From JAABVD01 sp965204545 (GTDB taxonomy: Bacteria; Verrucomicrobiota; Verrucomicrobiia; Opitutales; UBA2995): a stretch of DNA of 64,000 nt. This document shows positions 50,288 to 59,518 of the stretch, in pieces. The stretch is from NCBI GenBank assembly GCA_965204545.1, contig CBDBFA010000003.1:620001-684000 (forward strand), in the 5' to 3' direction. How positions within the stretch are numbered: the first letter of the stretch is position 1; the number at the start of each line of letters is the position of its first letter. Under the pieces are notes generated by a model. The model was not told the origin of the DNA, did no database searches, and saw only the letters and a list, made by a program, of their open reading frames with translations. A program made the translations under genes and the position numbers.

Positions 50288-52351
50288 ATGATCGGATTTC
50301 AGAATGCGATCGAAGCCAAACCTTCCGGAGACCCTGTTTCCGGTTTGGTCCGTAATACCTTCCGCCGGCATGGCTGGCTCCAGAAATACCTCGGAATGGA
50401 GTATCGTCCCCAGCAGGAGATCATGGCTCGGAAAGTGGCGGGAGCTTTGCAAAACAATCAACCCCTGCTGTTCGAGGCCGGAACCGGGGTGGGCAAGAGC
50501 CTGGCTTACCTCATTCCCTCCATCCTGGTGGCGGTCCATCAAAAGCGTCAGGGGATCATCGCCACCCATACCATTTCACTGCAGGAGCAAATTGAGAAAA
50601 AGGACCTGAAAATTTGCCGGGCTCTCTTTGACAAGGTAGACCGACTGGCTGCTTTCAAACCTTTCAAAGTGGCTCTTCTGGTGGGCAAGGGAAACTACCT
50701 TTGCACTACGCGCCTCAAACAGGCCATCCTCCAAAGAACGGAACTTATTCCCTCGCAGGAACAATCCGAACTGGAACGCATTGTCCGCTGGTCGGGCCGG
50801 ACAAAGGTCGGAATTCGGCAGGAACTGGTTCCAGCCCCCAACTCCGGGGTCTGGGACTGGGTATCGGCGGAGTCCTCCGTCTGCCATCCAAAACGCTGCG
50901 ACCTCAAGACGTGCTTCTATCAGAAAGTCCGGGTCAGAATCCGCCGTTCCCACCTGCTCATCATTAATCACAGTCTCCTTTTCTCCCTCCTCGGTTCGGG
51001 CATGCCCCTTCCTCAGAGCGGCGGGGTCTTGTATCCGGAGGATTTCGTCATTCTCGACGAGGGGCACACCGTCCCCGCTGTCGCTACCAAGCACTTCGGC
51101 ATGGCCATCAGTTCCTTTGGGCTCAACCGCCTTCTCTCTTTCTTTTACAATCCCAAGAGTCAAAAAGGGCTGCTGCAACGCCAGGGAACCGCTCAGGACC
51201 GCGCCATGGTCGAGCGGTTGCGCGAAGAAGCGAAAGACTTTTTCGGTTACGTTCGGAAGACCTTTTTGGAACAAAAGGACGTGGCCCGCATCTACCGACC
51301 GAACTGGTCCGAGCCCACCCTACTCGGCCCAATGGGAAGATTGATAACCCGGGTCAGGGAAATTGCCCGCCCATTGAAAGATGGTCCGGAGAAAGCGATG
51401 GTGGAAGACCAAGGGGACCGCCTGGCCCATTACCGCGACGGGATCCTGCAGTTTATCACGCAATCCCTGGAAGATCAGGTTTACTGGGTCGAGCGGAGGG
51501 GACGAGCGGGAAGAATTATCCATTTGCGCAGCGCCCCGATCGAAGTATCGGAATACCTCAAGCAGAGTCTCTTCAGGCGGGAAACGGGGGTGATCCTTAC
51601 CAGCGCCACTCTGGCGGCGGGCCCGAATATGGATAATTTCCAGCAACAGGTCGGCGCGGAAAAGGAACCGGCTCTCCAGGTGGATTCCCCCTTCGATTAT
51701 GAAAAATGCGTGGAGGTCTGCATCGCGGAAGACTCCCCCTCGCCCAGCCTCAGTGATGGGAGACAGGATCTGGACTATATGGAAGACATCATCCTCTACT
51801 GCGTCGACCGAGTGCAGGGGGGTTCCCTGGTATTATTTACCAATTACCGCGACCTGAACCAGATCGGGCGAAGATTGGAATCCCGATTGGAGCGCCGGGG
51901 CCGGTCCATCTTCCAGCAGGGCCGCACCTATTCCCGCACCGAACTCACCCGCGAGTTTGCCAAGGCGGGAAACGCCGTGCTATTGGGAACGGACAGCTTT
52001 TGGGCGGGGGTGGACGTTCCCGGACCCGCCTTGTCCCAGGTCATTATCACCCGATTGCCCTTCGAGAATCCATCACACCCCATTCCGGAGGCGAAAAGCG
52101 ACTGGATCAGGTCGCAGGGAAAAAATCCCTTTTGGGAGATCTCGCTTCCCGATGCCATCATTAAATTTCGTCAGGGCGTGGGTCGACTCATTCGCAACAA
52201 GACCGATACCGGCCTGATAACCATACTCGACTCCCGCATCTTCACCAAACAATACGGCCTCCGGTTCTTGAATACCTTGCCCAAGAAGTCCTTCCACCGG
52301 TTCAACCGGAACAACCGCGACCGGATTTTCGACCGGCTAAACCTCGGATGA
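50288..52351 (+). CDS. dinG: ATP-dependent DNA helicase, DinG/XPD type
   Basis: About 687 residues from ATG 50288. Walker A FEAGTGVGKSLAYLIP, four cysteines of the Fe-S domain (NYLCTTRL and SVCHPKRCDLKTCFYQ), DEGH box (VILDEGHTVP), and motifs V/VI (LLGTDSFWAGVDVPGPALSQVIITRLPF, FRQGVGRLIRN). DinG unwinds DNA 5'-3' and clears R-loops and D-loops during replication-repair conflicts. The 3' exonuclease-like N-terminal domain of some homologues is absent. A tRNA-like segment follows it. Confidence 0.88.
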   Translation: MIGFQNAIEAKPSGDPVSGLVRNTFRRHGWLQKYLGMEYRPQQEIMARKVAGALQNNQPLLFEAGTGVGKSLAYLIPSILVAVHQKRQGIIATHTISLQEQIEKKDLKICRALFDKVDRLAAFKPFKVALLVGKGNYLCTTRLKQAILQRTELIPSQEQSELERIVRWSGRTKVGIRQELVPAPNSGVWDWVSAESSVCHPKRCDLKTCFYQKVRVRIRRSHLLIINHSLLFSLLGSGMPLPQSGGVLYPEDFVILDEGHTVPAVATKHFGMAISSFGLNRLLSFFYNPKSQKGLLQRQGTAQDRAMVERLREEAKDFFGYVRKTFLEQKDVARIYRPNWSEPTLLGPMGRLITRVREIARPLKDGPEKAMVEDQGDRLAHYRDGILQFITQSLEDQVYWVERRGRAGRIIHLRSAPIEVSEYLKQSLFRRETGVILTSATLAAGPNMDNFQQQVGAEKEPALQVDSPFDYEKCVEVCIAEDSPSPSLSDGRQDLDYMEDIILYCVDRVQGGSLVLFTNYRDLNQIGRRLESRLERRGRSIFQQGRTYSRTELTREFAKAGNAVLLGTDSFWAGVDVPGPALSQVIITRLPFENPSHPIPEAKSDWIRSQGKNPFWEISLPDAIIKFRQGVGRLIRNKTDTGLITILDSRIFTKQYGLRFLNTLPKKSFHRFNRNNRDRIFDRLNLG

Positions 52352-52386
52352 CCCACTTGCGGTGTAACCGGCGTTGACAAACAACG

Positions 52387-52483
52387 CGCCTCGACACCAG
52401 CCTTTGACTCAGTGGGGGCGCGGCTGGTGTCGGGCGAAAGACTTGACACCTTCTCGTTGTGGGTTCGATTCCCACCGCCTCCA
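52387..52483 (+). ncRNA. tRNA/tmRNA-like 3' end with upstream hairpin
   Basis: A canonical T-arm, gtggg-ttcgatt-cccac (52459-52475), is followed by an acceptor-like cgcctcc (52476-52482) and A. gggggcg at 52414-52420 can pair with cgcctcc (one G-U), giving a 70-base tRNA-sized unit, but no normal D-arm or anticodon arm is apparent. cgacaccagcc and ggctggtgtcg (52392-52402, 52421-52431 approximately) form an 11-bp inverted repeat. No CCA in DNA. Could be the 3' part of a tRNA or tmRNA, perhaps left behind by a mobile element. The opposite strand yields the spurious 'VGIEPTTR' reading typical of antisense to such genes. Confidence 0.4.
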
Positions 52484-52619
52484 CGCCTTTTGTCAAGGGG
52501 ATTCCCACGGGTTCGAGCGTTCCGGCCACCATCGACCAACCAGGGCAGGACAAACCGGGAAATTTTGCCAATGTAGCGGTTGAACTCCAACTCCGACCAA
52601 TGATTGAATTTGAAACGTT

Positions 52620-54347
52620 ATGAAAATCCGTATGAATTTGCTCCTCCTTTCCGCCCTGACAACTCTCGCAGCCGGGGCGCTTTCCGGGGCGTCATCCGCC
52701 AAGCGCCCCAACATCATCCTCATCATGGGCGACGACATGGGTTACAGCGACCTGGGCTGTTACGGAAGCGAGATTCAAACACCCACCCTGGATAGTTTGG
52801 CCGCGAATGGATTGCGCTATACCCAGTTTTACAATACCTCGCGCTGCTGCCCCACTCGGGCTTCCCTGTTGACCGGTCTCTACGCTCATCAGGCCGGGAT
52901 CGGCCATATGATGACCGATCGCGGCGGCTCAAGTTTCGCCGGGGATCTCAACAACCGTTGCGTGACCATAGCCGAAGTGTTGAAAACCGCTGGTTACTCG
53001 ACCTACATGGCGGGAAAATGGCACCTGACACCACTTTTGCCCACCAGGGAGAACCCGTCAAAACACAATTGGCCGCTGCAGCGGGGCTTCGACAAGTTCT
53101 TCGGCACCATTCACGGGGCCGGCAGTTTTTATGATCCCAATTCCCTCACCTCGGGCAATGAATTCATCGTTCCACCGGACGGATTTTACTACACCGATGC
53201 CATCAGCGATACCACCGTCGAACATATTCGAAATCACACGGGCGAAAACCCCTACTTCATTTACGTTTCCTACACCGCTGCTCACTGGCCTCTGCACGCC
53301 CTGCCGGCGGACATCAAAAAATATGAGGGGCGCTACAGCCGGGGTTGGGATGCATTGCGCAAGGAACGCTACCAGCGCATGATCGACATGGGGTTGATCG
53401 ACCAGCGGTGGAAATTGTCGGATCGTTATCCCTCCATCCCCTGGGAAGAGGCGGAAAACAAACCGTTCCATGAACGATGCATGGAAGTTTATGCCGCTCA
53501 AATCGACAATATGGATCAGGGAATCGGACGGATTGTAGAAGCCTTGAAGGAAAAGGACCAATTCGACCATACCCTCATCTTTTTCCTTCAGGACAACGGC
53601 GGGGTGGCGGAAGCATTTGGCTTGAACAGAACTTATCAGGCCCCTGAGGGTGGAGAAGAATTGAAACCCATGGGGGAAAATGAGCGCCAAACTGAAATGG
53701 TTCCGGCCTACACGCGGGACGGACGACCGGTCAAAGTGGGTTTCGGCATCATGCCGGGCCCGGCAGATACCTACATCGGGTATGCAAAAAATTGGGGCAA
53801 TGCTTCCAACACCCCATTCCGCATGTTCAAACACTGGTCCCACGAGGGAGGAATCTCCAGTCCCCTCATCGTGCACTGGCCGAATGGTATCGCCGCCAAA
53901 GGAGAATACCGCCGTCACCTGACCCACCTCATCGACATCATGGCCACCTGCGTTGACGTGGCCGAAGCCTCTTACCCAAAGCAGTATGACGGCGTCAAAA
54001 TCCATCCCTTGGAAGGGGTGAGCCTGACCCCCAGTTTCCACAACGAAACCCTCGATCGCGACACCCTGTATTGGGAACACGAAGGCAACCGAGCCATCCG
54101 TGTGGGAAGGCTGAAACTGGTCTCCGGGGCATACCGTCACCCACTCGAACTCGATGTGATACCCCACTTGTCCCCCGGGCAATGGCGTCTCTACGACATG
54201 CAAACGGATCGGTCCGAGACCAACGACTTGGCGCAGGAATACCCCGGCCTGGTTTACCGGTTGGCGGACCAGTGGGCGGCTTGGGCTGAACGGGTGGGAG
54301 CTTTGCCCCGGCCGGAAAGGATTTCGCGGCATCCTCTCATGCGCTGA
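52620..54347 (+). CDS. Secreted arylsulfatase (formylglycine type)
   Basis: 575 residues with a signal peptide (MNLLLLSALTTLAAGALSGA). RPNIILIMGDDMGYSDLGCYG holds the metal Asp residues; C-C-P-T-R-A at 76-81 gives the formylglycine site (Cys76 in C-x-P-x-R). GKWHLTPL, IYVSYTAAHWPLHA and FLQDNGGVAEAF are the remaining blocks. Size and the HAHPAD-like palindromes match arylsulfatase A (S1_4-like) enzymes. It stands apart from other sulfatases. Substrate unknown. Confidence 0.88.
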   Translation: MKIRMNLLLLSALTTLAAGALSGASSAKRPNIILIMGDDMGYSDLGCYGSEIQTPTLDSLAANGLRYTQFYNTSRCCPTRASLLTGLYAHQAGIGHMMTDRGGSSFAGDLNNRCVTIAEVLKTAGYSTYMAGKWHLTPLLPTRENPSKHNWPLQRGFDKFFGTIHGAGSFYDPNSLTSGNEFIVPPDGFYYTDAISDTTVEHIRNHTGENPYFIYVSYTAAHWPLHALPADIKKYEGRYSRGWDALRKERYQRMIDMGLIDQRWKLSDRYPSIPWEEAENKPFHERCMEVYAAQIDNMDQGIGRIVEALKEKDQFDHTLIFFLQDNGGVAEAFGLNRTYQAPEGGEELKPMGENERQTEMVPAYTRDGRPVKVGFGIMPGPADTYIGYAKNWGNASNTPFRMFKHWSHEGGISSPLIVHWPNGIAAKGEYRRHLTHLIDIMATCVDVAEASYPKQYDGVKIHPLEGVSLTPSFHNETLDRDTLYWEHEGNRAIRVGRLKLVSGAYRHPLELDVIPHLSPGQWRLYDMQTDRSETNDLAQEYPGLVYRLADQWAAWAERVGALPRPERISRHPLMR

Positions 54348-54354
54348 AAGGGAT

Positions 54355-55275
54355 TCAAGCCCGCGGATGAGCTTTGCTATGGGCTTTCTTCAACCTGTCC
54401 AAGGTGACGTGAGTATACACCTGGGTCGTGGACAAACTGGCGTGGCCCAGCAGGTCCTGAACCAGGCGGAGGTCGGCCCCCCGGTTCAACAAATGGGTGG
54501 CAAAGGAGTGCCGGATCTTGTGGGGAGACAAATCCATGGGCAAATCCGCCAAGGCCAGGTATTTCTTCACGATCAACTGAATCTGCCGCACGCGGATCCT
54601 TTTTTTGCGATTGCCCAAAACCACGGGATCGGCCCATCCGACGCTCGGGGCGTATTCCCGCCGAAATTTTTCCAATACCAGGAGGGCGACCTTACCCAGC
54701 GGACAAAGGCGTTCCTTATTGCCCTTTCCCCGTATCCGGGCCACGCCGTTGGGAATGTCGATCATGCCATAATTCAGGCTGGCCAGTTCGCTGACCCTCA
54801 AGCCGGCGCCGTAGAGCAATTCCAGCACCAGCCTGTCCCGCCAAGCCAGAAATGGTTCCAGGCTCTCATTTTCCAATAAACGCATGGGCCCGGACAGAAG
54901 TCTGACCATCTGTTTCTCGGAAAAAAATTTGGGCAGGGGTTTGCCAAGCTTGGGCAGGGTGAGCCCGGTAAAGGGGTTTCTTTTGATGAGCCGGTGCTTT
55001 ACCAGGTATTTGGCAAAGGTCTTCAAAGCGGAGAAGTGGCCGTGAATCGTGCGGCGCGAATGGGTGGCTTGTTTCTCTATGATGAAATTACGGATCTGCA
55101 TGGCATCCAACTCATCCCAAGCGCCGTTCCAACAGGCATTATCCCGCATCCAAAAATAAAAGTCCCGTATGGCCTGTCCATAGTTGCGCACCGTATAGGC
55201 GGACAATCTCCGCTCCCTGGCCAGATGATCCAGGAACCGTTCCAAATACGCCACCTCCGATGTCGCTTTCTCCAT
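54355..55275 (-). CDS. xerC: Tyrosine recombinase XerC
   Basis: 306 residues. N-terminal SAM-like core-binding domain (YLERFLDHLARERRLSAYTV) and catalytic domain with Arg in GLRVSELASL, Lys in GKGNKERLCPL, His-x-x-Arg in HKIRHSFATHLL, His in LGHASLSTTQ and nucleophile Tyr in VYTH. Typical size for XerC. Resolves chromosome dimers at dif with XerD. In line with mazG 79 bases upstream. It ends 8 bases after the convergent sulfatase stop. Confidence 0.85.
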   Translation of the reverse strand: MEKATSEVAYLERFLDHLARERRLSAYTVRNYGQAIRDFYFWMRDNACWNGAWDELDAMQIRNFIIEKQATHSRRTIHGHFSALKTFAKYLVKHRLIKRNPFTGLTLPKLGKPLPKFFSEKQMVRLLSGPMRLLENESLEPFLAWRDRLVLELLYGAGLRVSELASLNYGMIDIPNGVARIRGKGNKERLCPLGKVALLVLEKFRREYAPSVGWADPVVLGNRKKRIRVRQIQLIVKKYLALADLPMDLSPHKIRHSFATHLLNRGADLRLVQDLLGHASLSTTQVYTHVTLDRLKKAHSKAHPRA

Positions 55276-55354
55276 GGCTCCTTACCTTCTGACCGGCCAG
55301 ATCGGATAACGCATCAACTCATCCTCAAAGCCATGATGCCATTCCCACTCAACC

Positions 55355-56023
55355 TCAATTCCCCTGCCCATTTTCAAATGATTCAATTACCTTGTTGGAA
55401 AAACGCCGGAGGGCCGACTCGGGGTCGATACCGCGCAAACGACAGGCCGCAACCCATTCAAACAGCGCCTTTCCGGCCGAATCCTCGGTTACCTCGGAGG
55501 CATTTTTCCCGATGACTTCGACATCGAGAGTCTCGGATGGGTCCAGATCCATTTTCTGAATCTGTTTAAAGACGTCCCGGGCGTAGAGCAACGCCGGCAA
55601 GACGGGGGGAAGGTTGTCGAACAGCTTGTTGTCGCGCGCCTTTCCATTCCGGACTTCACTCGCTTTGATTTCATCCCACTTCTCCAATACGGAAGCGGCA
55701 TCCTTGAGCCCGAGGTCTTTCGGGCCGAAAACGTGAGGATGCCGCCGTATCAATTTCTCATTCACCTGAACCGCGACGTCCTCCAGGGTAAAATTCCCCT
55801 GCTCGCTGGCGATTTGGGCGTGCATGACCACTTGCAAGAGCACATCTCCAAGTTCCTCGAGCATGTGCTCCATGTCCAGGTTGTCGAGGGTTTCCAGAAG
55901 CTCGCAGCACTCGTCTATCAGGCAAACGGCCAGGGACTGGTGGGTTTGTTCGATATCCCACGGACATCCCCCCGGGCCGCGCAATGTTGAAACCGTCTCT
56001 TTCAGGGCCTCAATGGGACTCAC
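55355..56023 (-). CDS. mazG: MazG nucleoside triphosphate pyrophosphohydrolase
   Basis: About 222 residues. LRGPGGCPWDIEQTHQSLAV, ECCELLETLDN and EELGDVLLQVVMHAQIASEQG form the MazG EExxE...ExxD metal site; a second, weaker MazG-like half follows with RRHPHVFG and WDEIKASE. Hydrolyses NTPs/dNTPs and damaged nucleotides. Start taken as GTG 56023; the open frame reaches a TTG at 56107, overlapping the divergent trpC start. Confidence 0.85.
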   Translation of the reverse strand: MSPIEALKETVSTLRGPGGCPWDIEQTHQSLAVCLIDECCELLETLDNLDMEHMLEELGDVLLQVVMHAQIASEQGNFTLEDVAVQVNEKLIRRHPHVFGPKDLGLKDAASVLEKWDEIKASEVRNGKARDNKLFDNLPPVLPALLYARDVFKQIQKMDLDPSETLDVEVIGKNASEVTEDSAGKALFEWVAACRLRGIDPESALRRFSNKVIESFENGQGN

Positions 56024-56109
56024 GGTAGCTTTTTTGATTGGATAGGTTGGATTTTTCCCTTCTTGGTTATAATAGTTCGACTTATAAATAAAGCACGGAA
56101 TCAGCAAAT

Positions 56110-56898
56110 ATGGACAAACTGACCGCGATCATGGCCCACAAGCGCCATGAAATCCGGGGCAAACTGCGCCAAGTGAGCGATGGAGAACTGAGCGAATTGG
56201 CCGATCCGGGGAGACCTTCCTTCCTTCGGGCCATTGCCGGTCGCAAGACTCTCTCCGTCATAGCGGAAATCAAGCGCAAGTCCCCCTCGGCCGGGTCCAT
56301 CGCCCCGGAGGTTTCAGCGGTGGACCAGGCTACCTTGTACGCCCGGGCCGGAGCGGACGCCGTTTCCGTGCTGACGGACGAAAAATATTTTTCCGGCACA
56401 CTCGACGATCTGGTCGAGGTCACGGGACGCATCGGGCGGGGTCCTAACGCCATTCCCTGCCTGAGGAAGGACTTTTTCCTTCATCCCATTCAAGTGGTCC
56501 AGGCTGCCCGGGCCGGAGCCAGCGCCATCCTCATCATCGTGCGGATGCTCGACCAAAATGAAATCCGGGCCTTGTACCGGGCAGCCAGCCTGGCCGATCT
56601 CGATGCCATATTCGAAATTCACACCGAGGCGGATCTCGAACGAGCCCTATCGGCCAATGCCAAAATTGTCGGGGTCAATAATCGGAATTTGGCAACCTTT
56701 TCCACGGATTTGGCCGTATCGGAGAACCTCATTCCGAAAATCCCCCCCTCCCTGATTGCCATCGCGGAATCAGGAATTTCCACTCTCGAAGACGTCCGCC
56801 GGGTCAAAGCGGCCGGAGCACATGCCACCCTGATAGGTCAGGCGCTCATGCAACACGAGGATCCCCAATCCTTTATCGAGCAGATTCACGAACTTTAA
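56110..56898 (+). CDS. trpC: Indole-3-glycerol-phosphate synthase
   Basis: 262 residues. SVIAEIKRKSPSAGSIAPE (catalytic Lys), PCLRKDFFLHPIQV, AILIIVRML, VGVNNRNLATF and AESGISTLEDVRRVKAAGAHATLIGQALM are all TrpC signatures. Closes the indole ring in tryptophan synthesis. Other trp genes are not in the window. Divergent from mazG. Confidence 0.93.
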   Translation: MDKLTAIMAHKRHEIRGKLRQVSDGELSELADPGRPSFLRAIAGRKTLSVIAEIKRKSPSAGSIAPEVSAVDQATLYARAGADAVSVLTDEKYFSGTLDDLVEVTGRIGRGPNAIPCLRKDFFLHPIQVVQAARAGASAILIIVRMLDQNEIRALYRAASLADLDAIFEIHTEADLERALSANAKIVGVNNRNLATFSTDLAVSENLIPKIPPSLIAIAESGISTLEDVRRVKAAGAHATLIGQALMQHEDPQSFIEQIHEL

Positions 56899-56949
56899 CC
56901 CGAATGTCGCTACTGCTTGGTTAAGTGTAAGAAAAGGGTCAGTCCTTGA

Positions 56950-58552
56950 GGGGTTGTTGCCCAAATCCCTCACTTAATTCTGGATAAATCCGGACCGGAT
57001 TGTTAAACTTTTTCCGCTATGATGGGAAAACACCAACCCCAAAAGAATTTGTTCAGTTTCAACGTGGACCTGGACAAGCGCGTACGAGCAAACCATCCCT
57101 TGCGCAAAGTAGCCCAGATGGTGGATTTTTCCTTTGTGCGCCAAGAAGTCAAAGATTGTTACGGATACAATGGTCATGTGGGTTTGGACCCCGAGGTCAT
57201 CCTCAAGCTGATGTTTTTGTTGTTCTGGGATAACATTCGCAGCGAACGCGAGTTGATGCGGATGTTGCCGGAGCGTTTGGATTACCTTTGGTTTTTGGGC
57301 TACACTCTGGACGATGATGTGCCAAACCACAGTGTGCTTTCGAAGGCGCGGGCGCGCTGGGGAGAGGAAATATTTGAAACACTCTTTGTGCGCAGTGTAA
57401 CGGACTGTGTGGAGGCCGGGCTGGTGGATGGAACGAAACTTCACTTGGATGGCAGCCTGGTGGATGCCAATGCCTCGAAGGATTCGATAGTGAAATCCTC
57501 GCCGGAACTGATTGATCAGTTGCGCGAAGCCTACGGGGCGGTGGAGGCGAAGCTGGACGGCCACTTGGGCAACCCCAATTATAAGCAGGTCAACCGCTCA
57601 TTGCTCAGCACGACCGATCCGGACAGTGCCTGCGTATCGCGCAAGAGGCATTCTGGTGGAGGGGAATCTCGTCCGCGTTACAAGAACCACCGCGCGGCAG
57701 ACAATAAAATGGGAGTGATTACGGCGAGTTCGAGCACGCCCGGAGACGTGGATGAAGCCACCCAAGTTGAAACGCTCGTTGAGCAGCATGAAGCAAACTG
57801 TGGTGAGAGGGCGCGGGCGGTCATTGCCGACAGCCAGTATGGGACGGTGGAAGTGATGCGCCAATTGCAGAGTCGCGGGATTCGCAGCCACATGGCCCTG
57901 CATGGAGGCAACAAGAGCAAGGACACGGAGATGTTTGACAAAACCGAATTCAGGTATGATCCCGAGCAAAACGTCTACATCTGCCCGGCTGGAGAAAACC
58001 TATATCCGCGACGTTATGACGAGGACCGCAAAGCGACCGAATACAAAGCTTATAAAAAGACATGCGCGAGTTGCCATCTGAGGGCGCAATGCACGACCGC
58101 CAAGAATGGACGCACCATCATGAGGCACTTGGGAGAGGATCTCATCAATGAAGCCAAGCAACAATCCAGAAGCGCGGAAGCCAAGCGGGACCGTATTCGC
58201 AGACGTTATCTGATAGAAGGCAGTTTTGCCCAAGGGGCAAACCTGCATCACTTCAAACGATCTCGTTGGAGGCGTCTGCACAGGCAGCGCATACAAGACT
58301 GGCTCATCTGCAGCGTCCAAAACATCAAGATCCTGATAACCCACGGGCTACCGTCCAATAGGCCAGCAGATGGGCTTGCACAGGTAAAAGTGGACCTGAA
58401 AAACCTATATGTGGGCCTAAGAACTTCGATATTAGCCCTTTTTAAAAGACAGGACCGGCTGAAGCCCAAAATTGCTTGCAGCTTGGATTGCCAACCGATC
58501 GGTTGAGAGTCAACAGAACCCCAAGTTTTAAAAGTCTTTCGGCAACAACCCC
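56950..58552 (+). mobile_element. IS1182-like insertion sequence, complete
   Basis: 1603 bp. Perfect 12-base terminal inverted repeats: ggggttgttgcc (56950-56961) and ggcaacaacccc (58541-58552). Flanked by a 4-base direct repeat TTGA (56946-56949 and 58553-58556). Carries one transposase. Without the element the target would read gggtcagtccTTGAaaactg, a gggtcag-type REP-like word. Confidence 0.88.
57019..58506 (+). CDS. IS1182-family transposase
   Basis: 495 residues. N-terminal DUF772 (VGLDPEVILKLMFLLFWDNIRSERELMRMLPERLDYLWFLGY), then a DDE domain: DGTKLHLDGSLVDANASKDS, VIADSQYGTVEVMRQLQSRG, and a C-terminal cysteine cluster CASCHLRAQCTT, with GSFAQGANLHHFKRSRWRRLHRQRIQDW. Appears intact, with no stop or frameshift. 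Only transposase in the window. Confidence 0.9.
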   Translation: MMGKHQPQKNLFSFNVDLDKRVRANHPLRKVAQMVDFSFVRQEVKDCYGYNGHVGLDPEVILKLMFLLFWDNIRSERELMRMLPERLDYLWFLGYTLDDDVPNHSVLSKARARWGEEIFETLFVRSVTDCVEAGLVDGTKLHLDGSLVDANASKDSIVKSSPELIDQLREAYGAVEAKLDGHLGNPNYKQVNRSLLSTTDPDSACVSRKRHSGGGESRPRYKNHRAADNKMGVITASSSTPGDVDEATQVETLVEQHEANCGERARAVIADSQYGTVEVMRQLQSRGIRSHMALHGGNKSKDTEMFDKTEFRYDPEQNVYICPAGENLYPRRYDEDRKATEYKAYKKTCASCHLRAQCTTAKNGRTIMRHLGEDLINEAKQQSRSAEAKRDRIRRRYLIEGSFAQGANLHHFKRSRWRRLHRQRIQDWLICSVQNIKILITHGLPSNRPADGLAQVKVDLKNLYVGLRTSILALFKRQDRLKPKIACSLDCQPIG

Positions 58553-58633
58553 TTGAAAACTGTATTCCGTTGTGCCTCATACACTTTTACAAGGCAACCG
58601 ACCCAGTGAGGCATACCGGCAATTTTCAAACCA

Positions 58634-59518
58634 ATGCTCCCCTACCCCACCTTGAAAAGAGTCAGGAAGATTTTGGATGCCCATAATTTGTCTCCTCATA
58701 AAACATTGGGCCAAAATTTTTTGGTGGACGCCAACATCGCGCGAAAATCGTTGGCTTTGGCGGAGGTGGAACCGGGCGATTGCATCGTCGAAATCGGGCC
58801 CGGGCTGGGAGCCTTGACCCAACTATTACTGGAGGCTGGCTGCAGGCTCCATGCCGTGGAGTTGGACTCCGGCCTGATTCGTTACCTGTGGCAGCAGGTT
58901 GCGCCGGCCTATCCCCATTCGCTCCATTTATTGCAGGGCGATGCTCTCGACCAGCCGCTGGCCGGACTTCCCGATGGGGAAAAAAAATTCAAGGTCGTGG
59001 CCAACCTGCCCTACTCCATTTCGACACCATGGATGGACGCCGTACTGTCCGGAAGATTGCCTGACCGGTTGGCGCTCATGCTGCAAAAAGAAGCGGCTGA
59101 CCGTTTCGTGGCACTGACCGGAAGCAAAAATTTTGGACCTATCTCCCTCTTCATCCATAGCGCTTACGACGTAGAAGCAGTTCATCGAGTGAGCGCATCC
59201 TGTTTCTACCCGGTGCCCGAGGTCGACTCGGCCCTGTTATCACTCAGGATCAAAGAGGCGCCGCTGGTCTTCGACGCGTTGGCAAAGGAAGGCATTCGCT
59301 GGATTTTTCGTCACCGGCGCAAACAAATCCGATCCATCATTGCCCGGATGCCGGAGGCCGGACGCTTTCAAGCCTGGTTGAAAGGCTTGAGGAGAAGGGG
59401 ATTCGAGCCCGCCACCCGTCCCGAACAAGTAAAGATCAGCGATTGGCAACAACTGACGGCGCCTCGCACCGAGTGGAAAGAGGAAAGGGTAAAACGTAAA
59501 GAGGAAAGAGGAAAGTAG
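58634..59518 (+). CDS. rsmA: 16S rRNA (adenine(1518)-N6/adenine(1519)-N6)-dimethyltransferase
   Basis: 294 residues. GQNFLVDANIARK, IVEIGPGLGALTQLLLEAG (SAM-binding), LPYSISTPWM (the N-L-P-Y catalytic motif) and FRHRRKQIRSII. Dimethylates two adenines of 16S rRNA. The final residues WKEERVKRKEERGK are encoded by a purine-rich repeat word, not by the family core. The same word, inverted, ends the convergent ugd gene. Confidence 0.9.
   Translation: MLPYPTLKRVRKILDAHNLSPHKTLGQNFLVDANIARKSLALAEVEPGDCIVEIGPGLGALTQLLLEAGCRLHAVELDSGLIRYLWQQVAPAYPHSLHLLQGDALDQPLAGLPDGEKKFKVVANLPYSISTPWMDAVLSGRLPDRLALMLQKEAADRFVALTGSKNFGPISLFIHSAYDVEAVHRVSASCFYPVPEVDSALLSLRIKEAPLVFDALAKEGIRWIFRHRRKQIRSIIARMPEAGRFQAWLKGLRRRGFEPATRPEQVKISDWQQLTAPRTEWKEERVKRKEERGK

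Noticed and set aside
52302..52590. Minus-strand proteins with VGIEPTTR/GGNRTHN
   Set aside because: Known artefact of translating antisense to tRNA/tmRNA ends; no family support.
54355..55275. Integrase of a genomic island using the tRNA-like site
   Set aside because: Sequence and neighbours (mazG, trpC) fit housekeeping XerC; no matching att repeats seen.
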